7,006 nt of DNA from an uncultured Chloroflexota bacterium (GCA_937870805.1 CALMZT010000288.1:1-7006); one strand, 5' to 3'; counted from the first letter of the stretch, positions 1 to 5,416 are shown. Program-made: numbers and translations. Notes: generated by a model not told the origin, from the letters alone.

Positions 1-98
1 AGTTGAAAGACGGTAAGCGCACTAAAGGCGCTGCGAGGACGCGCAGGGCTGGTCATCCGTGCTCGCTCGTTTACAAACATGATGGTGCCCTTACGCAT
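1..98 (-). CDS. Possible 5' end of a gene running off the left edge, product unknown
   Basis: On the minus strand a frame is open from an ATG at 98 to the window edge (about 32 codons). In-frame alternative ATGs lie at 80 and 56. The visible peptide begins MRKGTIMFVN, and from the third Met reads MTSPARPRSAFSALTVFQ. A basic, proline-rich start followed by a hydrophobic turn is what the N-terminus of a membrane transporter can look like, but too little is present to name a family. Start choice is uncertain: AAGGGC lies about 8 nt before the ATG at 80, and no good ribosome binding site precedes 98. A promoter-like sequence and a cluster of inverted TGACACA repeats lie just upstream, which is the main support. 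Alternatively, plus-strand frame 3 is open from 3 to a stop at 105-107 and could be the end of a plus-strand gene. Confidence 0.3.
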   Translation of the reverse strand, partial: MRKGTIMFVNERARMTSPARPRSAFSALTVFQ

Positions 99-120
99 CT
101 TGCTTAAACAAAACTGACGT

Positions 121-150
121 TAAATAGAGAACCCGAATGCAAAATGTCAG
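121..150 (-). promoter_or_regulatory. Weak promoter candidate for the left-edge gene
   Basis: Read on the minus strand, CTGACA (145-150, five of six matches to TTGACA) is followed after 18 nt by TATTTA (121-126, a poor match to TATAAT). Transcription would start near 114, just before the possible ATGs at 98, 80 and 56. The -35 hexamer itself carries the TGACA core of the upstream half-site cluster. The call rests only on hexamer matches and position. Confidence 0.22.
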
Positions 151-199
151 TAGACAAAGCGTGGTTTCTGACACAGTGTTCCTACGCCAGACAGTCTAA

Positions 200-224
200 T
201 GACACAATACTCTCACCTGTGTCA
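200..224. promoter_or_regulatory. Inverted-repeat operator candidate 1 (TGACACA-N11-TGTGTCA)
   Basis: TGACACA (200-206) and its exact reverse complement TGTGTCA (218-224) are separated by 11 nt, giving a 25-bp dyad centred at 212. A second dyad with the same spacing is centred at 252, exactly 40 bp away, and single half-sites occur at 169-175 and 294-300. Between the two dyads only the half-sites (plus a trailing GT) are conserved and the spacers are not, which is the pattern of protein binding sites and not of a duplicated stretch of DNA. It lies upstream of the possible minus-strand gene at the left edge. The cognate regulator is unknown. Confidence 0.45.
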
Positions 225-239
225 GTGAAAAATTATTGA

Positions 240-264
240 CGACACAGATGAGCGTGTTGTGTCA
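240..264. promoter_or_regulatory. Inverted-repeat operator candidate 2 (CGACACA-N11-TGTGTCA)
   Basis: GACACA (241-246) and TGTGTC (258-263) form a dyad with the same 11-nt spacer as the dyad at 200-224; only the outermost left base differs (C for T at 240). Centre-to-centre distance to the first dyad is exactly 40 bp, a little under four helical turns. The repeated geometry suggests two bound dimers of one regulator. What it controls is inferred only from position. Confidence 0.45.
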
Positions 265-346
265 GTCTTGAACTCAGAAAAAGTCACCATTACTGACACT
301 ACAGGTACGCGCCAGTGCAAAAACCAGTGATACAACCATCACAAGC

Positions 347-367
347 AATGAGTAATGAGCAATGAGT
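347..367 (+). repeat. Short tandem repeat, three AATGAGN heptads
   Basis: AATGAG occurs at 347, 354 and 361, a perfect 7-bp period over three units. It also reads as GCAATGAGT at 345-353 and again at 359-367. No function is apparent; it may be simple replication slippage. Confidence 0.5.
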
Positions 368-467
368 GCAAGTACAAGCGTGTATCCTCGAATGACGATC
401 AACTCATTGAAACTTTTTGCCTAAAGATCAGTACAATCAGAATAATGCTGCTTGTTTCACGTTCGCT

Positions 468-544
468 TTAACCTCACCCCAACCCCTCTCCCTCGCGGGA
501 ACTTGGTTGGTAGCGTGATTGTGTGGCAGGGAGAGGGGCTTTTT
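468..544. repeat. GA-rich palindromic repeat, copy 1, possibly a plus-strand terminator
   Basis: CCCCTCTCCCT (483-493) and AGGGAGAGGGG (528-538) are a perfect 11-bp inverted repeat with a 34-nt loop. The right arm is followed by C and five T (540-544), so a plus-strand transcript would meet a hairpin plus U-run. The left side, TTAACC.TCACCCC from 468, matches the start of the second copy at 873-923, so this is a dispersed repeat and not a lone terminator. No gene reading into it from the left is visible. Confidence 0.55.
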
Positions 545-656
545 ACGCCCGACTTATCAAACGAAATTTTCTAAACCTACACAAATTGAACTGAACAGAT
601 TCAACGACTTCGATTAATTTGAGGATAGCAGAAAAAGACGTGCATTTGAGTTCCTT

Positions 657-686
657 TTGACACTTTAATGCGATGTGTAATGTAAT
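657..686 (+). promoter_or_regulatory. Orphan promoter-like sequence
   Basis: A perfect TTGACA (657-662) is followed after 18 nt by TGTAAT (681-686, five of six matches to TATAAT). Transcription would begin near 693 and run towards the MITE-like element. No convincing gene follows: a 32-codon frame at 711-809 lacks a ribosome binding site. It could drive a small RNA ending near the T-run at 826-831, or be a chance match in AT-rich DNA. Confidence 0.3.
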
Positions 687-836
687 AAATAAATTAAAAA
701 CCGACCTGGCATGTTGGCGATGCTGAGTGTTGCGCTGGCATGGTGTTTACGGCTGCGGAGATACAGGAATAGCGTCATCACTATATGTATTAAGGTCGAT
801 TCAAAATAAGAATTTTAAGTTCACATTTTTTGGGGA

Positions 837-1042
837 GGGCACAACATGAGGGTGTTTAAAAAGATCGCTCGATTAACCCCTCACCCCCTGCCCCTCTCCC
901 ACTCGCTTCGCGGGGGAGAGGGGAGCAAGACGGGTACGCGCGGTTTTAGGTTTCTCTCCGCTGGCGTGTAAGCGAAGCGGCGAGATTTAGAGAGGGGTTA
1001 TAAGAAACGGCGAAGGTTTTTAAACACCCTCATGTTGTGCCC
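837..1042. mobile_element. MITE-like element, 206 bp, perfect 26-bp terminal inverted repeats
   Basis: Positions 837-862 (starting GGGCACAACATG and ending GTTTAAAAA) and 1017-1042 are exact reverse complements over 26 bp. Inside, TAACCCCTC (874-882) pairs with GAGGGGTTA (992-1000), CCCCTCTCCC (891-900) with GGGAGAGGGG (914-923), and CTCTCCGCT (954-962) with AGCGGCGAG (976-984, eight of nine), giving a nested, branched cruciform. No transposase frame fits inside, so it would be non-autonomous and moved in trans. I see no clear target-site duplication: the flanks are GGGGA on the left and CTACA on the right. The right end lies 31 bp beyond the uxaC stop codon, so the element forms the 3' end of the uxaC transcript. 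It could instead be a bulk palindromic sequence of another origin. Confidence 0.6.
873..923. repeat. GA-rich palindromic repeat, copy 2, inside the MITE-like element
   Basis: TTAACCCCTCACCCC is followed by CCCCTCTCCC (891-900), a 13-nt loop containing CGCTTCGCG, and GGGAGAGGGG (914-923). It shares its left flank and both arms with the repeat at 468-544 but has a much shorter loop and no T-run. The two copies lie about 400 bp apart in the same orientation. Confidence 0.6.
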
Positions 1043-1073
1043 CTACAAGCACGCGACAGCAATTTTACATCGC

Positions 1074-2501
1074 TTACCCAAACTCCAGTTCTGTTTCTTG
1101 ATCCCCCAATTTGTACGTCTCTTTGGCTAATTGATATACCAGCGCATAAGCCATTTCGTGCGCGTCTTCTTCGTCTACGATCTGGCGCACGACGAGTCCC
1201 GCTAACCAATCTGCGCTGGCACGCCGCCACACATCATGGCGCGACGGGATCGAGGGATAGGCGCGCGTATCGTCGTTGAAGCCCGCAGTATTGTAAATGC
1301 CAGCAGTTTCGACCACGCTGTCAAAGAAGCGGCGCATCCCATTGAGGCTGTCGAAGAACCACCAGGGCGGACCCAAACGCAGACAGGGGTAATGTCCCGC
1401 CAACGGCGCGAGTTCGCGGCTGTAAGTCGATTCATCGAGATTGAACAGCACAATCGTCAGCGTGCGATCATTGCCGAAGAAATCCAGCAGCGGCTTGAGA
1501 TTGCGCGTAAACTCGCTGACGATGGGAATATCTGCGCCCATGTTACGCCCGAAACGTTGATAGATCAGCGGATTATGGTCGCGGTAGCTGCCGATGTGAA
1601 GCTGCATGACCAAGCCATCTTCGCTGCTCATGCCCGCCATTTCAATCAGCATGTGTCCGGTGAAGCGGCGCGCATCGTCGGCGTTGGCTTCACCTTTCAT
1701 CCCACGCTGGAAAATCGCTTCCGCTTCATGGGCGTTGAGATGTTCAGTATAAGCCGTTTGCGCGGCGTGGTCGGTAGCCGTTGCGCCCATCGACTTGAAG
1801 AACGCCCGACGCTGTTCCAATGCAGCGATGTAGCTGGCATAGTCAATGACCTCAATGCCCGATACCGCGCTGAGGCTGTGGATGCTTTCGCCCCAGCCAT
1901 CCATGTCGATGTTGACGACAGCATCTGGGCGAAACGTCGGAATCACGCGCCCCAACCAACCCGACTCACGAATCGCCTGATGATGTTCAAGTGTATCGGT
2001 GGCGGCGTCGGTGGTTGCCAGCACTTCGATGTTGAAACGCTCGAACAGGCGGCGCGGACGAAAGTCGGGATGTCGCAGCTTTTCGGTCAGCGCGTCGTAG
2101 ATGGATTGAGCATTCACGCTGTTGAGTTTGGCGTCAATGCCGAACACATGACGTAGTTCATCACGCAGCCAGATGCCCGTCGGCGTGCCGCGAAACAGAT
2201 GCCAGTGATCGCAGACTTTTTGCCAGATTTTGCGATGGTCGCGTTCGACTTCCCCACCATCCCTGCGCGGCACACCTAACTCCTCAAGCGTTATCCCCTG
2301 CGAGTACAACATGCGAAAAATGTAGTGGTCGGGGATAATCAACAGATCAACAGGTGTGCCGAACGAGAAATCGGGATCAGCCAGCAGACGCGGTTCAACG
2401 TGTCCATGCGGGCAAATCAGCGGCAAGTCCTTGATCTGCGCGTAGAGGTCGCGCGCGATGGCTGCGGAATCAGGCGAAAAGTAACGATCTTCTAAATTCA
2501 T
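1074..2501 (-). CDS. uxaC: Uronate (glucuronate/galacturonate) isomerase
   Basis: This cytosolic enzyme isomerises D-glucuronate to D-fructuronate and D-galacturonate to D-tagaturonate, the first step of hexuronate breakdown. The protein has 475 residues, close to the usual 470. Visible hallmarks are the metal-binding CPHGHVEP (H32, H34), TTDAATD at 163-169, LHIGSYRDHN at 301-310, PPWWFFDS near 378-385, GFNDDTR ending at R413 and SRHDVWRR from 420, all matching the amidohydrolase-like UxaC family in order. The frame stays open a further 44 codons upstream, but ATG at 2501 is chosen because AGGAAA lies 7 nt before it and homology begins there. The gene is divergent from an oxidoreductase, with a 208-bp shared control region. 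Its stop lies 31 bp from a MITE-like element, which may supply its 3' end. No uxaB, uxuA or kdgK is visible nearby, so the rest of the pathway is elsewhere. Confidence 0.95.
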   Translation of the reverse strand: MNLEDRYFSPDSAAIARDLYAQIKDLPLICPHGHVEPRLLADPDFSFGTPVDLLIIPDHYIFRMLYSQGITLEELGVPRRDGGEVERDHRKIWQKVCDHWHLFRGTPTGIWLRDELRHVFGIDAKLNSVNAQSIYDALTEKLRHPDFRPRRLFERFNIEVLATTDAATDTLEHHQAIRESGWLGRVIPTFRPDAVVNIDMDGWGESIHSLSAVSGIEVIDYASYIAALEQRRAFFKSMGATATDHAAQTAYTEHLNAHEAEAIFQRGMKGEANADDARRFTGHMLIEMAGMSSEDGLVMQLHIGSYRDHNPLIYQRFGRNMGADIPIVSEFTRNLKPLLDFFGNDRTLTIVLFNLDESTYSRELAPLAGHYPCLRLGPPWWFFDSLNGMRRFFDSVVETAGIYNTAGFNDDTRAYPSIPSRHDVWRRASADWLAGLVVRQIVDEEDAHEMAYALVYQLAKETYKLGDQETELEFG

Positions 2502-2506
2502 GGCAT

Positions 2507-2512
2507 TTTCCT
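2507..2512 (-). promoter_or_regulatory. Ribosome binding site fixing the uxaC start
   Basis: AGGAAA on the minus strand, with AGGA 7 nt before the ATG at 2501. It supports the 475-residue protein over the 519-residue open frame that begins at 2633. Confidence 0.7.
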
Positions 2513-2584
2513 GTGGATGCGAAGTGTCACGAATATAGCCTGTTTCAGCCTCTCCCGCGAGTACAGTCACAGCATATTTGCGGC

Positions 2585-2598
2585 GCAAGCGCGTTTGC
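2585..2598. promoter_or_regulatory. LacI-family-like operator between uxaC and the oxidoreductase
   Basis: GCAAGCGCGTTTGC is an even 14-bp palindrome with central CG and one mismatched pair. It closely resembles the known LacI/GalR-family operator pattern (for example the PurR-type GCAAACGTTTGC core). It lies in the 208-bp divergent region, just downstream of the promoter candidate proposed for uxaC, where a bound repressor would block it. The regulator gene is not in the window. An overlapping odd palindrome, TTGCG-G-CGCAA (2578-2588), is also present. Confidence 0.4.
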
Positions 2599-2604
2599 CG
2601 TACA

Positions 2605-2633
2605 TTTACATTCTCTGATCTCTCCTGGCTCAA
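2605..2633 (-). promoter_or_regulatory. Candidate uxaC promoter
   Basis: On the minus strand TTGAGC (2628-2633, four of six) is followed after 17 nt by TGTAAA (2605-2610, four of six). Initiation would fall near 2598, at the edge of the palindrome 2585-2598. The match is modest; the good spacing and the operator overlap are the reasons to list it. Confidence 0.28.
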
Positions 2634-2709
2634 CGACGCTTGGATTCTGTGGGCATCTTCAGCGTTACTTTGATCTCACTACCCTGACACCGGAAGGAAT
2701 ACGACAGTC

Positions 2710-3735
2710 ATGAGCATTCGTATCGCAGCAGTAGGTTTCAGCCACTATCACATCTACAATCAGGTAAATGCTCTGCTTTCCGGTGGCGCGGAACTGGTGT
2801 CGTTTTATGGCACAGAAACGGAGCAAATGGCGGAATTCGCGCAGCGTTTCCCACAAGCCAAACAAGCGCGCACGCTCGATGAAATTCTCGATGACCCGAC
2901 AATCCATCTGATTGCTAGCGCCGTGATTCCGAACGAACGCGCGCCGCTGGGTATCCGCGTAATGCAGCACGGCAAGGATTATTCGTGCGCAAAGCCGGGC
3001 TTCGTTTCACTGCAACAACTGGCGGAAGCGCGGCAGACGCAAGCCGAGACCAGGCGCATCTACGCCGTTCACTACGGCGAACGGCTGGACAACGGGGCAA
3101 CGGTCAAAGCAGCCGAACTGGTACATGCGGGGGCAATTGGGCGTGTGATACAGACGACAGGTTTCGGTCCCCATCGGCTGTTTGGGCACGTGCCACGCCC
3201 GGATTGGACATTTGATAAGCAGTATTTCGGGGGCGTCATCAACGATCTTGCCAGCCACCAGATCGACCAGTTTCTTTACTTCACAGACAGTACCTCAGCC
3301 GAAGTTGTAGCATCACAGGTCGGCAACTTTCATCACCCACAGTTCCCCAAGATGGAAGATTTTGGCGACCTCATGCTGCGCAGCGACAAAGCGACAGGTT
3401 ACATTCGTGTGGATTGGCTGACGCCGAAAGGCTTGGACACATGGGGCGACGTGCGGTTGTTCCTGTTGGGGACAGAGGGGTACATCGAACTGCGCAAAAA
3501 CATCAACATCGCAGCGGACGAGGGCAGAAATCATTTATTCATTGTCGATCAGCAGTCTACGCGCTACATCGACTGTGCGGACGTACATCTGCCCTATGGC
3601 GAACAGGTGGTGTACGACGTACTCAACCGCACGGAAACGGCGATGAGTCAGGCGCACTGTTTCCTCGCGTCGGAACTGGCGCTCATTGCTCAGCAGAAAG
3701 CGACGGTGTTGCAAGCCCAGCCAACGCAGGAATGA
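2710..3735 (+). CDS. Gfo/Idh/MocA-family NAD(P)-dependent oxidoreductase
   Basis: A 341-residue protein with the two-domain layout of this family: an N-terminal Rossmann fold (about 1-120) and a C-terminal alpha/beta domain that binds the sugar-like substrate. Seen directly are the first beta strand and dinucleotide turn IAAVGFSHYH (5-14), KPGF at 95-98 with the usual catalytic-region lysine K95, and GGVINDLASHQID (174-186), the family's GG...D...H..D signature with D179 and H183. Two oddities: the turn has lost the usual GxGxxG glycines, and the acidic residue normally before KP is replaced (CAKP). Family members oxidise or reduce sugars, inositols and related polyols; the exact substrate cannot be read here. 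Divergence from uxaC suggests a role in sugar-acid use. ATG at 2710 follows GGAAGGAA with a rather long spacer (about 11 nt). It ends 54 bp from the convergent small gene. Confidence 0.88.
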   Translation: MSIRIAAVGFSHYHIYNQVNALLSGGAELVSFYGTETEQMAEFAQRFPQAKQARTLDEILDDPTIHLIASAVIPNERAPLGIRVMQHGKDYSCAKPGFVSLQQLAEARQTQAETRRIYAVHYGERLDNGATVKAAELVHAGAIGRVIQTTGFGPHRLFGHVPRPDWTFDKQYFGGVINDLASHQIDQFLYFTDSTSAEVVASQVGNFHHPQFPKMEDFGDLMLRSDKATGYIRVDWLTPKGLDTWGDVRLFLLGTEGYIELRKNINIAADEGRNHLFIVDQQSTRYIDCADVHLPYGEQVVYDVLNRTETAMSQAHCFLASELALIAQQKATVLQAQPTQE

Positions 3736-3789
3736 TGAGGCTGCATAAGCTGCGTGGATAGACACCTTCACGAAAGGCAGCAGGTCTAG

Positions 3790-4362
3790 CTAATGCGTGA
3801 CGATCCCTTTTGTGGGGTCTTCAATGTAACGCCCCAATTGCAGCGAATTAATCACTTCATGCCACGCAGGTCGATGTTTTTCGCTCTCATCAACCCAATA
3901 ATCGAGCGTAATCAATACATGAACATCCCAACCGCGCGCCAGCGCAATGCGCGAAAAGGCTTCACGCTTCTCGATGGGGTCAAGGAAGCGATTTTCCATC
4001 CACACGATTTCCAGGTCGGTGCGGCTGTGCCTGGCGATTTCGCCGCGTGCGAGGATCTCAAGCTCGCTGCCCTCAGTCGAGTCGGCAAGCAGTTTCGCCA
4101 GTGGCAAACCCGTCCAATCGACGCCGGGAGGCGTGCGCCAAAACGTAACCCCCAGCCGCACGTTGTCCTTTGGCGGGGCGACATCGTGCATTTCAAAGGG
4201 TTCCAGCTTGCCCACTTCCCACTTTTCGGGAACATTGAAGCTCACTGCACCGCGATCCAGCACCACAATTTTGTAACCTTTGGGGGCTTTCCATGTGTGG
4301 TTATCTTTGAGACGCATCGACGTTGGTTTGGGCAGGTTATGTTTCTTCTTTTTATGTTTCAT
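3790..4362 (-). CDS. Hypothetical protein, 190 residues, possible PsbP/Mog1-like fold
   Basis: I do not recognise a named family. The protein starts with a lysine/histidine-rich tail (MKHKKKKHNLPKP) and has no membrane segment or signal peptide. The body has the pattern VSFNVPEKWEV (40-50), then alternating strands, then ALARGWDVHVLITLDYWVDE and a final helix ending in VINSLQLG. A Pro-x-x-Trp near the first strand, a late strand of type V.ITL.Y and a last amphipathic helix resemble small PsbP/Mog1-like (DUF1795-type) proteins; this is inference from pattern alone. ATG at 4362 is supported by AGGTGA 7 nt upstream. A possible -10, TAGAAT, lies at 4392-4397 on the minus strand without a clear -35. 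It lies downstream of the creatininase-family gene in the same direction, separated by 123 bp with a hairpin, so it may be its own unit. Confidence 0.72.
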   Translation of the reverse strand: MKHKKKKHNLPKPTSMRLKDNHTWKAPKGYKIVVLDRGAVSFNVPEKWEVGKLEPFEMHDVAPPKDNVRLGVTFWRTPPGVDWTGLPLAKLLADSTEGSELEILARGEIARHSRTDLEIVWMENRFLDPIEKREAFSRIALARGWDVHVLITLDYWVDESEKHRPAWHEVINSLQLGRYIEDPTKGIVTH

Positions 4363-4412
4363 GGTGGCATCACCTGAACAATCAATACCTTATTCTAATG
4401 TAATTCGGTTCA

Positions 4413-4453
4413 GGCGCACGCCGCTTCGCTGTCGCTATGCTTACGGGTGCGCC
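4413..4453. repeat. Inverted repeat between the creatininase-family gene and the small gene
   Basis: GGCGCAC (4413-4419) and GTGCGCC (4447-4453) are perfect complements. With one bulged G the stem extends by CCG/CGG to about 10 bp around a 20-nt loop. No T-run follows on the minus strand, so it is not a standard intrinsic terminator; it may act on mRNA stability or be a dispersed palindrome. GCCGCTTCGCT (4420-4430) recurs in inverse orientation at 971-981 inside the MITE-like element. A separate perfect inverted repeat, CCTGAAC (4373-4379) with GTTCAGG (4408-4414), flanks the -10 candidate of the small gene. Confidence 0.5.
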
Positions 4454-4485
4454 CCAACCAGCAATTACTTATCACTCTAATAGGT

Positions 4486-5313
4486 TCAGTCGCTCGATTC
4501 AAGAGGTGCTATGGCAGGCTGTTGTGAAGCGTCGAAGAACTCTTTCTGGAGGCGCGGCGTCTCACTATCGTCCTTGATCGCACGAATTGCCTGAGCCAGC
4601 GCGCGAGCACGTGCTGACAGCCAACGCTCACCCTTCTCTGGTGTTGCTGGACTGCCATCGCCTCGATAATGCGTCGGATGGTCAGCGTACCACCACGTCC
4701 CGGTACTCACTCCGACATCTTGCAGCGCCTTCAGGCGTTCCAGCGGCATTCCTTCGTCGTCAGCGCGCAGTTGGTCGCGGCGAACGAGATCAGGACGGAT
4801 GACCATGATTGCGCTGGTTTCGCGCTCACCTGCATGACCGTCCACCGTCGTCTCCCACTGCGCTTCCACTGCGGGTTCGTCTTCAGGCTTCAGCGCTGGC
4901 TCTGCAAGGTAAACGACATAATCACACGGACTTTCCAGTTGGATCTGTAGGAAAAAACGATTCAGCGCATTATTGCCGCCGTGCGCGTTGACGATGACAA
5001 TCTTTTTCAGACCATTGCGGGCAATTTCGCGGCACGCATTGTGGAGCAGGCGCACGATGAGATCGGCGTCGATGGCAATCGTTCCAGCGCAGTGACGTGC
5101 CTCCAGGATTTGAGTAAAGATGAAGTCTGGAAAAATAATCGCAGGTTCAAGCGCGGCAGCACGACGACACAAATCACGACCAATATACATATCCGTGCCC
5201 AGCGGAAGATGATGGGCGTGGCGCTCGATGCAGGACAACGGCAGCAAACAAACGCCTTGCGCTGCCGCCAGCGCTTGCGGAAATTGATCGCCTGTCAGTT
5301 CTTCCCACTGCAT
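4486..5313 (-). CDS. Creatininase-family metallohydrolase (amidohydrolase)
   Basis: A 275-residue member of the creatininase family, whose enzymes hydrolyse cyclic or linear amides (creatinine, formamidopyrimidines, or peptides in maturases such as MftE) with two divalent metal ions. The metal and active-site signature is clear: IERHAHHLPLGTD (29-41, with E30, H32, H35, D41), VNAHGGN (108-114, H111) and GHAGERETS (159-167, E165). The C-terminal GDGSPATPEKGERWL (218-232) is also family-typical. Family members are usually 240-270 residues, so the length fits. The frame is open 83 codons further upstream, but ATG at 5313 has AAAGGAG 8 nt before it and homology starts there. The true substrate cannot be deduced; creatinine itself is only one possibility, and no hydantoinase or creatinase gene is adjacent. 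It lies 359 bp downstream of radA, with an inverted repeat between them, so it is probably transcribed separately. Confidence 0.88.
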   Translation of the reverse strand: MQWEELTGDQFPQALAAAQGVCLLPLSCIERHAHHLPLGTDMYIGRDLCRRAAALEPAIIFPDFIFTQILEARHCAGTIAIDADLIVRLLHNACREIARNGLKKIVIVNAHGGNNALNRFFLQIQLESPCDYVVYLAEPALKPEDEPAVEAQWETTVDGHAGERETSAIMVIRPDLVRRDQLRADDEGMPLERLKALQDVGVSTGTWWYADHPTHYRGDGSPATPEKGERWLSARARALAQAIRAIKDDSETPRLQKEFFDASQQPAIAPLESSD

Positions 5314-5321
5314 AACGTGGA

Positions 5322-5328
5322 CTCCTTT
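5322..5328 (-). promoter_or_regulatory. Ribosome binding site fixing the creatininase-family gene start
   Basis: AAAGGAG on the minus strand lies 8 nt before the ATG at 5313. This near-ideal site argues against the 358-residue version starting at 5562. Confidence 0.8.
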
Positions 5329-5359
5329 AGGATTGTTTGATTTATCAGAGCTACCTTCG

Positions 5360-5365
5360 ATAGTA
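5360..5365 (-). promoter_or_regulatory. Possible extended -10 promoter of the creatininase-family gene
   Basis: On the minus strand TGGTACTAT combines a TGn extension with TACTAT (four of six matches to TATAAT). No good -35 lies 17 nt upstream. Initiation near 5353 would give a leader of about 40 nt. Confidence 0.22.
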
Positions 5366-5386
5366 CCACTTTCTTCACAAAACGCA

Positions 5387-5416
5387 GCAGAGGCGCTCAA
5401 AACGAGTGCCCCTACA
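5387..5416. repeat. Diverged short palindrome sharing the MITE-like element's right end
   Basis: GCAGAGGCGCTC (5387-5398) and GAGTGCCCCTAC (5404-5415) pair at nine of twelve positions around a 5-nt loop. GTGCCCCTACA (5406-5416) is identical to 1037-1047, which spans the outer end of the element at 837-1042. This looks like a decayed copy of a dispersed palindrome whose intact arm is GTAGGGGCAC. Confidence 0.35.

Larger units (their letters stand above)
99..1073. other. Long gene-poor region (about 975 bp) rich in repeats
   Basis: No open frame here looks like a protein gene; every frame is broken by frequent stops and the DNA is AT-richer than the flanking genes. In order it holds a weak minus-strand promoter candidate (121-150), the TGACACA half-site cluster (169-300), a tiny heptad repeat (347-367), a GA-rich palindrome (468-544), an orphan plus-strand promoter-like sequence (657-686) and a MITE-like element (837-1042). 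Between 370 and 467, and between 545 and 656, I see nothing definite. Confidence 0.7.

Noticed and set aside
169..300. CRISPR array or replication iterons
   Set aside because: The repeat unit is only 7 bp, alternates in orientation and has no uniform spacers. No DnaA box or rep gene is seen, so a regulator array is the simpler reading.
327..342. CRP-like site GTGAT-N6-ATCAC
   Set aside because: The GTGA and TCAC halves are 8 nt apart, not the 6 nt of CRP/FNR-type sites, and a 5-bp dyad is weak.
711..809. 32-codon frame (MLAMLSVALAW...) after the orphan promoter
   Set aside because: It has no ribosome binding site and a length expected by chance; its hydrophobic start alone is not enough.
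1236..2156. Plus-strand open frame of 306 codons opposite uxaC
   Set aside because: It lies entirely antisense to a gene with clear UxaC motifs, its translation has no recognisable domain, and such long antisense frames are common opposite GC-rich codon use.
2502..2633. 44-codon N-terminal extension of UxaC
   Set aside because: It covers the divergent promoter region and the operator candidate. The ATG at 2501 has a good ribosome binding site and matches the usual family length.
3793..4377. Plus-strand open frame of 194 codons opposite the small hypothetical gene
   Set aside because: The minus-strand frame has an AGGTGA site 7 nt before its ATG and a globular-protein pattern; the plus-strand translation does not look like a protein and would end over the other gene's leader.
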